Source of the DNA: Candidatus Aquidulcis sp.
Lineage (GTDB): Bacteria; Chloroflexota; Anaerolineae; UBA4142
DNA length: 64,000 bases
Direction: 5' to 3'
NCBI GenBank assembly: GCA_020723345.1
Contig: DYJA01000021.1
Span: forward strand, 1 to 64,000
The notes under the pieces were generated by a model. It had not been told where the DNA came from, ran no database searches, and worked only from the letters and a program-made list of their open reading frames with translations. Shown piece by piece: positions 57,514 to 64,000 of the stretch (position 1 is the stretch's first letter; each line of letters begins with the position of its first letter). Position numbers and translations under genes: made by a program.

Positions 57514-58689
57514 ATGGATCTCGAACGCGTTGCGCGTTTACGCAAAATAATGGCGGAAGAAAAAATCGACGTGCTGCTATTGCGTTTGCCGGAAAACGTT
57601 TTGTACGCGACCGGCTATTGGCCCGTGATCGGCGCGTCGCTCGCGGTCTTTCCGGCGAACGGCGACGCGACCTTGATCATGCCATTTTCGGAATTGGATT
57701 ACGCGGCGGCGGGTTGGGTCGCCGACCAGCGCACGTTTCGCTTTATCAACATGCAGGCGCTCGCAAATCCGACCGCGCAAACGCAGGCATTACTGCGCGA
57801 TCTCGCCGCCGAAAAAGGTTTTGCGAACGCGGTGATCGGTTACGAAGGAAATTTTGAACTCGTCGCCGGAAATAACGTCGCGGCAGAGGCGCGCGTCGTT
57901 ACCGTAGCCACGATCCACGCGTTTCAAGCCGCGCTGCCAAAAGCAAAATTCATGGATGCGACGAACGCGATCAAAAAATCGCGCCTCGTCAAATCCAAAA
58001 TGGAAATCGAACAAATCCGCATCACGAACGAAGTCGCGTCGATGGGCTACGCCGCGGCGCGCGAAATGATCGCGGCAGGCGTGCGCGAAGCGGAAATCGC
58101 CGGCGCGGTCGAGGGACGAATTTACGGGCGCGGCGTCGGCTACAAGAACGTGACGCGCGCGCGCGGTTATTGCTTCGTCATGTCCGGCGTCAACTCGGTC
58201 AACTCATGGCGACCGTTTTGTGTTTCGACGGACAAACGCCTCGCGTGGGGTGAGCCGGTCTTGGTCGAACTCGACGCGATGACGAACGGCTATTTCAACG
58301 ATCTGACGCGCACGTTCTTCGTCGGCGCGCCAAACGCGCAAGCGAAAAAAGTTTTCGATGCGGTACAGGAAGCGGTGAATACGGTCATCGCCGCGAGCAA
58401 GCCGGGCGTGCGCTGCGCCGATCTCGACGCGATTGCGCGCAAGGTGATCGCGCGCGCGGGTTTCGGCGAATATTTCAATCATCAACTCGGTCACGGCGTT
58501 GGCTTGCAGTTTCACGAACCGCCGACGCTGCATCCCGCGAGCAACGATGTGCTGGAAGAAGGAATGGTGTTCGCCATCGAACCCGCGATTTACATCCCAG
58601 GTTTCGGCGGCGTGCGGCTGGAAGAAAATCTCGCGGTGACGAAGACGGGATGCGATAGCCTGTGTCCGTTCCCGCAGCGGGTGGACTAA
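57514..58689 (+). CDS. M24B metallopeptidase, aminopeptidase P/Xaa-Pro type
   Basis: Peptidase of 391 aa. An N-terminal creatinase-like domain (about 1-150) precedes the pita-bread domain. All five metal ligands are visible: Asp in VELDAMTNGY, Asp in NDLTRTFF, His in LGHGVGLQFHE, Glu in IEPAIY and Glu in RLEENLA. It should remove residues N-terminal to proline, or act as a creatinase-like hydrolase. AAGGAGAATC precedes the ATG. A cytoplasmic role in peptide use is likely. Confidence 0.9.
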   Translation: MDLERVARLRKIMAEEKIDVLLLRLPENVLYATGYWPVIGASLAVFPANGDATLIMPFSELDYAAAGWVADQRTFRFINMQALANPTAQTQALLRDLAAEKGFANAVIGYEGNFELVAGNNVAAEARVVTVATIHAFQAALPKAKFMDATNAIKKSRLVKSKMEIEQIRITNEVASMGYAAAREMIAAGVREAEIAGAVEGRIYGRGVGYKNVTRARGYCFVMSGVNSVNSWRPFCVSTDKRLAWGEPVLVELDAMTNGYFNDLTRTFFVGAPNAQAKKVFDAVQEAVNTVIAASKPGVRCADLDAIARKVIARAGFGEYFNHQLGHGVGLQFHEPPTLHPASNDVLEEGMVFAIEPAIYIPGFGGVRLEENLAVTKTGCDSLCPFPQRVD

Positions 58690-58755
58690 AGGATGAAGGC
58701 AGAAGGATGAAGGATGAAGCGCGCATTTTTCATCCCTCATCCTTCATCCTTCTGC
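58690..58755. repeat. Word-repeat hairpin of AGGATGAAG words
   Basis: Left arm AGGATGAAGGCAGAAGGATG then AAGGATGAAG; right arm TTCATCCCTCATCCTTCATC then CTTCTG. It begins one nt after the peptidase stop (TAA 58687-58689). Same word order as 29260 with GGATG for GTATG throughout. Confidence 0.9.
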
Positions 58756-58772
58756 TTTGACTTGGAGATGCG

Positions 58773-59777
58773 ATGAACATCGAGAAAGTTGCAGTCATCG
58801 GCACTGGGCAAATGGGACCCGGCATTGCGGCGATGATCGCGCTCGCGGATTGCGACGTGACGCTGATCGGCGAAAAGATCGAGTGGGCAGATGATGGCGT
58901 GAACAAGGCGCGCGCGACGATGGATTGGCTGCTGCAAAACGATCTCACGACGCGCGACGCGGTTGCGCGCGCGCAACCGTGCGTGCGCGGCACGACCGAT
59001 CTGGACGCGGGTGTGGGCGATGTGCAACTCGTCGTCGAAGCGGTCTCGGAAAATCTCGCGCTGAAACGAGAATTGTTCCAACGACTGGATCGCCTCACCG
59101 CGCGCGATGTGATTCTCGCGACGAACACGTCGGGCTTGAGCGTCACCGCGATTGGCGAACGCGCGCAACAGCGCGACCGGATCGCGACGACGCATTTCTG
59201 GAATCCGCCGCATCTCGTCCCGCTCGTCGAAGTCGTGATGAGTCCAGACACGTCGGAGCAAACCGCGCAGACCTTGCTCGAATTCCTGCGCCGCATCGGC
59301 AAACAGCCGGTGCTCGTGCGCAAAGATTTGCCCGGACAACTCGCGAATCGAATTTTGCAGGGAATGATTCGCGAGGCGACGAATCTCGTGCAAGAAGGCG
59401 TCGCGTCGCCGGAAGATGTTGACAGCGCGATCAAAAATGGTTTGGGGATTCGCTTGCCGGTGTGGGGCGTGCTCGAACACATTGACGCGGTCGGCTTGGA
59501 TATGTGCCTGACGATTCAAAACAGCGTCCTGCCCGCGCTGAACAACGAACCGCGCGCGGTCCAACTGTTCGCCGACAAAGTAAAGCGCGGCGACCTGGGT
59601 GTCAAATCGGGCAGAGGATTTTACGATTGGAATACCAAGAGCATTGATGACTTGAAAAAACTGCGTGACGATTTCATTGTACATGCGATTCGTTTCCAAA
59701 ACCGGCACGCGAGAGGCAAACCAGGAGTCGACGCGATCAACCGGTCAAATACGAAGACCTCACGCTCGATCGGCTGA
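58773..59777 (+). CDS. 3-hydroxyacyl-CoA dehydrogenase family protein
   Basis: NAD-dependent dehydrogenase of 334 aa. The Rossmann motif VAVIGTGQMGPGIAAMI opens the protein; LATNTSGLSVTAI and the signature HFWNPPHLVPLVEVV carry the catalytic His; the C-terminal domain ends near KSGRGFYDWNT (residue about 290). It is close to monomeric HADH-like proteins and L-gulonate 3-dehydrogenase. The last 25 residues (from RHARGK) look non-native, as if the frame ran into unrelated sequence. TTGGAG precedes the ATG. Confidence 0.85.
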   Translation: MNIEKVAVIGTGQMGPGIAAMIALADCDVTLIGEKIEWADDGVNKARATMDWLLQNDLTTRDAVARAQPCVRGTTDLDAGVGDVQLVVEAVSENLALKRELFQRLDRLTARDVILATNTSGLSVTAIGERAQQRDRIATTHFWNPPHLVPLVEVVMSPDTSEQTAQTLLEFLRRIGKQPVLVRKDLPGQLANRILQGMIREATNLVQEGVASPEDVDSAIKNGLGIRLPVWGVLEHIDAVGLDMCLTIQNSVLPALNNEPRAVQLFADKVKRGDLGVKSGRGFYDWNTKSIDDLKKLRDDFIVHAIRFQNRHARGKPGVDAINRSNTKTSRSIG

Positions 59778-60108
59778 TCGCGCTGCCAGGATGCGCGGCG
59801 CGATCAGCGTGCGTGCGGCGGCAAACACGCTGGCAGACGTCTTGCGGACGCGCGCATCCACTTTGATCACCGCTCGCCCGGCATGCAAAGGCGCGTTCAT
59901 GACCGCCGCGCGCGGCGCAAATCGGCGAGTCGGTTGGGATCACCTCCACTCAAAACGAAAGAACCGCCGGACCAAGCATGCGTTGGAATGGAGCATGTGT
60001 GGAACAGGTGCTCCCAGGCGTGCGGAAAACGCGAGCTAACGTTTTGGTGAAGTGTGGAAGGCAGCCCCCAGCTCGCTCCCAGGCTGTACACCCCCGAAAA
60101 ATGTGAGA
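59778..60108. other. Gene-poor stretch without recognised content
   Basis: About 330 nt. Short open frames occur on both strands (for example 59791-60039 on plus and 59897-60100 on minus) but none has a convincing start, ribosome site or conserved motif. A phrase KYEDLTLDRLIALPGC at about 59745-59795 looks protein-like and may be a gene remnant that also gave the odd tail of the dehydrogenase. Confidence 0.5.
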
Positions 60109-60137
60109 TTGACAAGATCGCGATTCTGTTGTATCCT
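60109..60137 (+). promoter_or_regulatory. Promoter of the larA-glcF-glcD unit
   Basis: TTGACA (60109-60114), 17 nt, TATCCT (60132-60137; four of six consensus bases). The leader to the start codon is about 135 nt. Confidence 0.65.
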
Positions 60138-60143
60138 ACTATG

Positions 60144-60158
60144 TGAAACACTGTTTCA
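60144..60158 (+). promoter_or_regulatory. Candidate operator TGAAACA-C-TGTTTCA
   Basis: Perfect 7-bp arms with a 1-nt spacer, extended outward by CTATG and TAG. It lies over the expected transcription start, so a repressor site is likely. The regulator is not encoded nearby. Confidence 0.6.
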
Positions 60159-60278
60159 TAGAATAAAACCACAGATCCCCTGCCGGGTTGATGAGACGTG
60201 TACTGCGGAACAGTCGGAAGAACGCGTCGCAAATCTCAGCGCACGGTTCCGATCCCGTCCTAGAGAAAGGTAGCAAAA

Positions 60279-61577
60279 ATGGAATCTCGAAACAAGTTTC
60301 ATCTTCCATACAGCAAATCGGAATTGGAGTTTGAGATTTCGCCGGCAATGCGCGCGACGGTGGTTGAATCGCGGCAAGTACAGCCATTGCTCGATGTGAC
60401 GCAAGCCATTGTCCACACGCTGCGCCATCCGATCGGCTCACCGCCGCTCCGCGCGATGGCGCGCCCCGGCGCTCGCGTGTGCATCGTCTTCACCGACATT
60501 ACGCGCGCCAGCCCGGACGATCTTCTGGTGCCGGCTGTGTTGGAAGAGTTGCGGCAAGCCGGAGTCCGCGATTCCGATGTGACCTTGTTGTGCGGTATCG
60601 GGATGCACCGCGCGTCGACGCGCGCGGAAAAGATTCTCAAACTCGGCGCGGAGATCGTCGAACGCTATCGCGTAATTGACAACGAACCGCAAAACCCTAA
60701 AATGCTGGTCGACCTCGGTACGACGCAAGGCGGCGTGCCCGTCTCGGTGCATCGCGCCGCGGTCGAAACCGATTTGCTGATCGCGACCGGCATCGTCGAG
60801 CCGCATCAATACGCCGGATATTCCGGCGGGCGCAAGACCTTAGCCGTCGGCGCGGCGGGCGAGGCGTTGATCGCGCACACGCACGGACCCGCGTTTGTCG
60901 ATCATCCTGGAACGCGCTTGGGACGCGTGGAAGGAAATCCGTTTCACGATGCGGTGACCGAAGCCGCGCGGCGCGCGAATTTGCGTTTCATCGTCAATGT
61001 TGTGTTGGACGATTACAAACGAATCCTGAAAGTCGGCGCGGGCGCGCCGGAGCCGGCATTTGAAGAACTCGTCGCGTTCGCGCGCTCGGTCTACGAAGTT
61101 CCAATCCCGCATCAGTACGATGTCGCCATCGGCGGCGTCGGTTTTCCGAAAGACACGAACTTGTATCAGGCGAGCCGCGCCGCGTCGTATCTTTTCTTCG
61201 CGCCGGTTCCAGTCGTGCGACCGGGTGGATTCCTCATCATTCCGGCGCGTTGTGAAGAAGGCGCGGGGGAAGGCGTGGGCGAGCAACGTTTTCTCCGCGC
61301 GATGCGCGACGCGCCGAACATCCAGTTTATTTTGGACGACGCGCGGCGCAACGGTTATCCACCGGGACAGCAACGTGCGTTCGTCATGGCGAAAGTTTTG
61401 GAAGAGGCGCGCGTCGTGATCGTCGGCAGCGAGTGTCCGGAACTCGTGCGCGACTGCAAAATGATTCCCGCCGCGACCATCGAAGACGCGCTCGCGCTGG
61501 CGCAACGCGAACTGGGCGGCAATTTGGATGTGCTAATCGTGCCGCACGCGTTGTTGACGCTGCCAGTCATCGCGTAA
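60279..61577 (+). CDS. larA: LarA-family nickel-dependent racemase (lactate racemase type)
   Basis: Protein of 432 aa, usual length of LarA. Residues matching the Lactobacillus enzyme's active site are in place: His110 (GIGMHRAST), His176 (EPHQYAGYSGG), Lys186 that would tether the nickel-pincer cofactor, and His200 (AHTHGP). It would interconvert D- and L-2-hydroxyacids. The cofactor genes larB, larC and larE are not in this window. The following GlcF and GlcD genes suggest that racemisation feeds an oxidase of one enantiomer. MurQ would be one source of D-lactate. AAAGG precedes the ATG. Confidence 0.85.
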   Translation: MESRNKFHLPYSKSELEFEISPAMRATVVESRQVQPLLDVTQAIVHTLRHPIGSPPLRAMARPGARVCIVFTDITRASPDDLLVPAVLEELRQAGVRDSDVTLLCGIGMHRASTRAEKILKLGAEIVERYRVIDNEPQNPKMLVDLGTTQGGVPVSVHRAAVETDLLIATGIVEPHQYAGYSGGRKTLAVGAAGEALIAHTHGPAFVDHPGTRLGRVEGNPFHDAVTEAARRANLRFIVNVVLDDYKRILKVGAGAPEPAFEELVAFARSVYEVPIPHQYDVAIGGVGFPKDTNLYQASRAASYLFFAPVPVVRPGGFLIIPARCEEGAGEGVGEQRFLRAMRDAPNIQFILDDARRNGYPPGQQRAFVMAKVLEEARVVIVGSECPELVRDCKMIPAATIEDALALAQRELGGNLDVLIVPHALLTLPVIA

Positions 61578-61740
61578 TAAGTGTTATCGGAAATAAACCC
61601 AACCCATTATTGGACACCGATTAACACTGATTAACACTGATTTTCAATTCTCTATCTGTGTTCATCTGTGTTTACACTTGCCCTGGCGGATACGCAAGTG
61701 CCAGGGTCAGCGTCCAAAATTATTCCCGAAAGTCTAATAA
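61578..61740. repeat. MITE-like nested palindrome, copy 2 (family E, long form)
   Basis: Starts right after the larA stop. It shares TTATCGGAAATAAACCCAA at the left and GTCCAAAATTATT near the right with the copy at 21414. The central words ATTAACACTGATTAACACTG face TATCTGTGTTCATCTGTG. It carries the 32-nt element as an insertion between GTTTA and TCAG. Confidence 0.82.
61675..61706 (+). repeat. 32-nt interleaved inverted repeat, copy 3
   Basis: CACTTGC/GCAAGTG interleaved with CCCTGGC/GCCAGGG, both perfect. It interrupts the family E element; the uninterrupted copy at 21414 shows the empty site. Confidence 0.88.
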
Positions 61741-61755
61741 CTTTGGAACTCAAAC

Positions 61756-63045
61756 ATGGCTGACGCTCGGAATATTTGGCAAGGCATCCAACTCCCCAGC
61801 GAAGAACAATATCTCGCGTGTATTCGCTGCGGCTTGTGTCTCTCGGTTTGTCCAACGTATCGCGAGACGCTGCGCGAAACCGATTCGCCGCGCGCGCGAT
61901 TGATGTTGTTCCGCAAAGTCATTGCGGGCGAATTGGAAATGTCGCACGGTTTCACCGACAAGATGTACCGCTGCCTCGATTGTCTCGCCTGCAACGCGAT
62001 TTGTCCGGTCGGCATCAAGCCCGGTGACCTCGCGCTCGCGGCGCGGTCCGTGATTCACCAAGCCAAACCGCAGCCGTGGATCAAGCCGCTGATCTTCGGC
62101 GGCTTGTTTCCAAACGCAAGTTTGATGGAAACTTGTATGATGCCGATGTTGCTCTATCAGCGTCTCGGCATCCAGCGCGTCGTGAACACGCTCGGGCTGA
62201 CGCGGCGATTGCCAACGCGACTGCGCGATTATGAACGAATGTTGCCATCGCTTCCCGTGCGTTCCCTACGCCATCGTCTGCCTGAAACAACACCGGCGCG
62301 CGGACCACGCAAATACCGCGTCGCTTTTTTTCTCGGCTGTTTCCAAAATATGATTTTCGCGGACGCGAGCGCGGCGACCGTGCGCGTGCTCGCGCGCAAC
62401 GGTTGCGAAGTGGTCACGCCGAAAAATGTAAAATGCTGCGGGATGCCGCACCTCGGTTACGGCGATGTGGCGACCGCGCGCGCGTTGGCGCGCCACAACA
62501 TCGACATCCTGGAGAAACTCGACGCCGACGCGATCATCACCGATTGCGCGACGTGCGGTTCCACGTTGAAGGAATACGGCGCGCACCTTCTTGCCGACGA
62601 CGCGGAATATCGCGACAAGGCGCGCGCGTTCAGCGTCAAGGTGAAAGACGTTGCCGAATTTCTCGGCGCGATTCCGCTGCGCGAACCCGAACATCCGTTG
62701 AAGACGCGCGTCACTTATCACGATCCGTGCCATTTGCGGCGCGGGCAGAATGTCTGGCGCGAGCCGCGCCGGTTGCTCCAACTCGCGGGCGCGGAATTGA
62801 TCGAGTTACGCGAAGCAGATTGGTGCTGCGGCTCGGCGGGCACGCAGGCGATCACGCACTATGCAAGTTCGATGCAAATTCTCGCGCGCAAAACAGAAAA
62901 CGTTGCCAAGACCAACGCCGCGATCATCACCGCGGGCTGCCCCGGTTGCCAATTGCAACTTGGGCTGGGCGCGCAGCGCGCCGGATTGAAAGTCCAAGTC
63001 CAGCATCCGATCCAATTGCTGGATCGCGCGTACAACGACCGCTGA
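61756..63045 (+). CDS. glcF: Glycolate/lactate oxidase iron-sulfur subunit (GlcF type)
   Basis: Fe-S protein of 429 aa. Two 4Fe-4S sites are at CIRCGLCLSVCP (from Cys22) and CLDCLACNAICP; two CCG domains follow, with KCCGMPHLGYG and WCCGSAGTQ plus CPGCQLQL. It accepts electrons from the flavin subunit GlcD, encoded next, and passes them on toward quinone. The pair oxidises glycolate, D-lactate or another 2-hydroxyacid; the LarA gene ahead favours lactate. The stop is inside the palindrome that begins near 63036. Confidence 0.9.
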   Translation: MADARNIWQGIQLPSEEQYLACIRCGLCLSVCPTYRETLRETDSPRARLMLFRKVIAGELEMSHGFTDKMYRCLDCLACNAICPVGIKPGDLALAARSVIHQAKPQPWIKPLIFGGLFPNASLMETCMMPMLLYQRLGIQRVVNTLGLTRRLPTRLRDYERMLPSLPVRSLRHRLPETTPARGPRKYRVAFFLGCFQNMIFADASAATVRVLARNGCEVVTPKNVKCCGMPHLGYGDVATARALARHNIDILEKLDADAIITDCATCGSTLKEYGAHLLADDAEYRDKARAFSVKVKDVAEFLGAIPLREPEHPLKTRVTYHDPCHLRRGQNVWREPRRLLQLAGAELIELREADWCCGSAGTQAITHYASSMQILARKTENVAKTNAAIITAGCPGCQLQLGLGAQRAGLKVQVQHPIQLLDRAYNDR

Positions 63046-63150
63046 CCACCGACGACCGACCGCTGTCATCCTGAGCGGACTCTGAGCGAGCGGAGCGAGT
63101 CGAAGAGGGAGTCGAAGGATCAGCGGTCTGCGGTCGGCGGTCAGCGGTCA
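63036..63150. repeat. Word-repeat hairpin of CGACCGCTGACC words
   Basis: Left arm CGACCGCTGACCACCGACGA then CCGACCGCTG; right arm CAGCGGTCTGCGGTCGGCGG then TCAGCGGTC. The middle has an expanded core, CCTGAGCGGACTCTGAGCGA to GTCGAAGG. The last codons and TGA stop of glcF are in the left arm. Confidence 0.9.
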
Positions 63151-63171
63151 TCTTTCGTTCAAGGAATCTCC

Positions 63172-64000
63172 ATGTTACCTAACACGCTTTGTAAAGAACT
63201 GTCAAGCATCGTCGGACGCGAGCACATTCTCACATCACCCGAAGATTTGGTCGCGTATTCGTACGATGGCACGTCGGTCGAGCATCGTCCCGACGCGGTT
63301 GTCTCTCCGCTTGATGTCGAGCAAATTAGCCGCGTGATGCAAATTTGTAATCGCGAAGCAATTCCTGTGACGCCGCGCGGAATGGGATCGGGGCTGGCGG
63401 GCGCGGCAGTGCCAATGTCCGGCGGAATCAGTTTGTGCCTGACGCGAATGAATCGCGTTCTGAACCTGGATGCTGAAAACATGATGGCGCACGTACAAGC
63501 CGGAGTCGTCACTGCCGACCTTCAAGCGCAAGTCGAAGCGCGGGGGTTATTCTATCCGCCCGATCCGTCTTCGATCAAACATTCGACGATTGGCGGCAAC
63601 GTCGCGTGCAATGCCGGCGGACCGCGCTGCTTAAAGTACGGCGTGACCGGCGATTACGTGATGGGACTGACGGTCGTCTTGGCGGATGGACGCATCTTGC
63701 AAACCGGCGGCAAAGCGATCAAGAACGTGACGACGTACGATCTCAAGAATCTTTTCGTCGGCTCCGAAGGAACTCTGGGGATCGTCACCGAAGTTTTGCT
63801 CAAATTGATTCCGCTGCCGAAATTCGCGCGCACGGCGATGGCGGTTTACCCGATGCTCGAAGGCGCGTCGGCGACCGTCAACAATGTTTTGCGCGCGGGC
63901 GTTCTTCCGGCGACGATGGAATTGATGGACCACACAACCATCGGGACGATTGAGGAATATTTGCGCCTGGGATTGCCGACGGATGCCGCCGCGATCTTGA
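63172..64000 (+). CDS. glcD: Glycolate/lactate oxidase flavin subunit (GlcD type), 3' end outside the window
   Basis: FAD-linked oxidase; 276 codons are visible and the frame is still open at the window end (family length about 460-480). The PCMH-type FAD domain shows TPRGMGSGLAGAAVP, PPDPSSIKHSTIGGNVACNA and KNVTTYDLKNLFVGSEGTLG, all diagnostic of GlcD/D-lactate dehydrogenase. It works with GlcF. AAGGAATCTCC precedes the ATG. Confidence 0.92.
   Translation, partial: MLPNTLCKELSSIVGREHILTSPEDLVAYSYDGTSVEHRPDAVVSPLDVEQISRVMQICNREAIPVTPRGMGSGLAGAAVPMSGGISLCLTRMNRVLNLDAENMMAHVQAGVVTADLQAQVEARGLFYPPDPSSIKHSTIGGNVACNAGGPRCLKYGVTGDYVMGLTVVLADGRILQTGGKAIKNVTTYDLKNLFVGSEGTLGIVTEVLLKLIPLPKFARTAMAVYPMLEGASATVNNVLRAGVLPATMELMDHTTIGTIEEYLRLGLPTDAAAIL

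Noticed and set aside
59791-60039. Possible small gene after the 3-hydroxyacyl-CoA dehydrogenase
   Set aside because: Basic low-information sequence without ribosome site or motif; listed as unassigned stretch instead.
60160-60278. Riboswitch in the larA leader
   Set aside because: The leader is about 120 nt, but I could not identify a conserved riboswitch core; only a covariance-model search could settle this.
1-64000. tRNA, rRNA or phage attachment sites
   Set aside because: No cloverleaf, rRNA segment, integrase or att-like duplication was recognised by eye; a tRNAscan/Infernal run would be decisive.

Overview
The window looks like chromosome of an anaerobic or facultative, GC-rich member of the Chloroflexota (Anaerolineae-like), probably a metagenome-assembled contig. 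The grounds are the surface lipoproteins with long Pro/Thr/Ala linkers after the lipobox, many solute-binding-protein ABC importers, no PTS, and the overall codon use. This placement is inference; there is no rRNA or other marker gene here. No tRNA, rRNA or CRISPR array was seen.

Layout. (1) 0-2.7 kb: a lipoprotein, a PLP-dependent threonine/serine dehydratase and a second lipoprotein. (2) 2.8-23.6 kb: a murein-sugar and muropeptide salvage cluster. It holds a GntR/UTRA regulator with a DasR/NagR-like operator, NagA, AnmK, MurQ, a BrnTA toxin-antitoxin pair on the other strand, the exo-muramidase NamZ, a sugar ABC importer, an oxidoreductase, a UroD-family protein, GNAT proteins, a peptide ABC importer, an AmiE-like serine hydrolase, NagZ and a BadF-type amino-sugar kinase. 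The content parallels the Bacillus subtilis ybb/mur operon but uses ABC importers. (3) 23.6-31 kb, minus strand: HAD hydrolase, FabF, a frame-disrupted zinc-binding protein, an FAD oxidoreductase, two tandem transglutaminase-like paralogs and two ABC-2 permeases without their ATPase. (4) 31-50.5 kb: a redox and sulfur island. It has ArsR and PocR regulators, three XRE-cupin regulators, NifX-like proteins, an Hmc-like transmembrane electron-transfer complex whose NrfD subunit is fused to a hexaheme cytochrome, ferredoxin and Mrp genes, YibE/F, DUF2085, an ABC-2 exporter, a thioredoxin-VKOR fusion, and ArsR-rhodanese/persulfide dioxygenase genes. Four genes here (NrfD/cytochrome, Mrp, MBL hydrolase, CstB-like) are broken by deletions. 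(5) 50.6-59.8 kb: a FadR-type GntR regulator with a perfect operator, cupin, a sugar ABC importer, two zinc dehydrogenases, an M24 peptidase and a 3-hydroxyacyl-CoA dehydrogenase. (6) 60.1-64 kb: LarA-type racemase followed by GlcF and GlcD, a likely lactate/2-hydroxyacid oxidation unit cut by the window end.

The most unusual feature is not a protein system. Outside the 31.5-45.2 kb island nearly every gene junction carries a palindromic repeat. Many have arms built of short tandem words, and different copies use different words replaced in concert through both arms. About twenty stop codons lie inside or within a few bases of such elements, and at least two elements sit in frame inside genes. 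A separate 32-nt element with two interleaved inverted repeats occurs three times with compensatory change in one arm pair, and one copy is a clean insertion into a larger nested-palindrome element. In addition, all three solute-binding-protein genes carry a near-perfect anti-16S sequence 76-81 nt upstream of their start, in addition to the normal ribosome binding site, resembling a stabilising SD.
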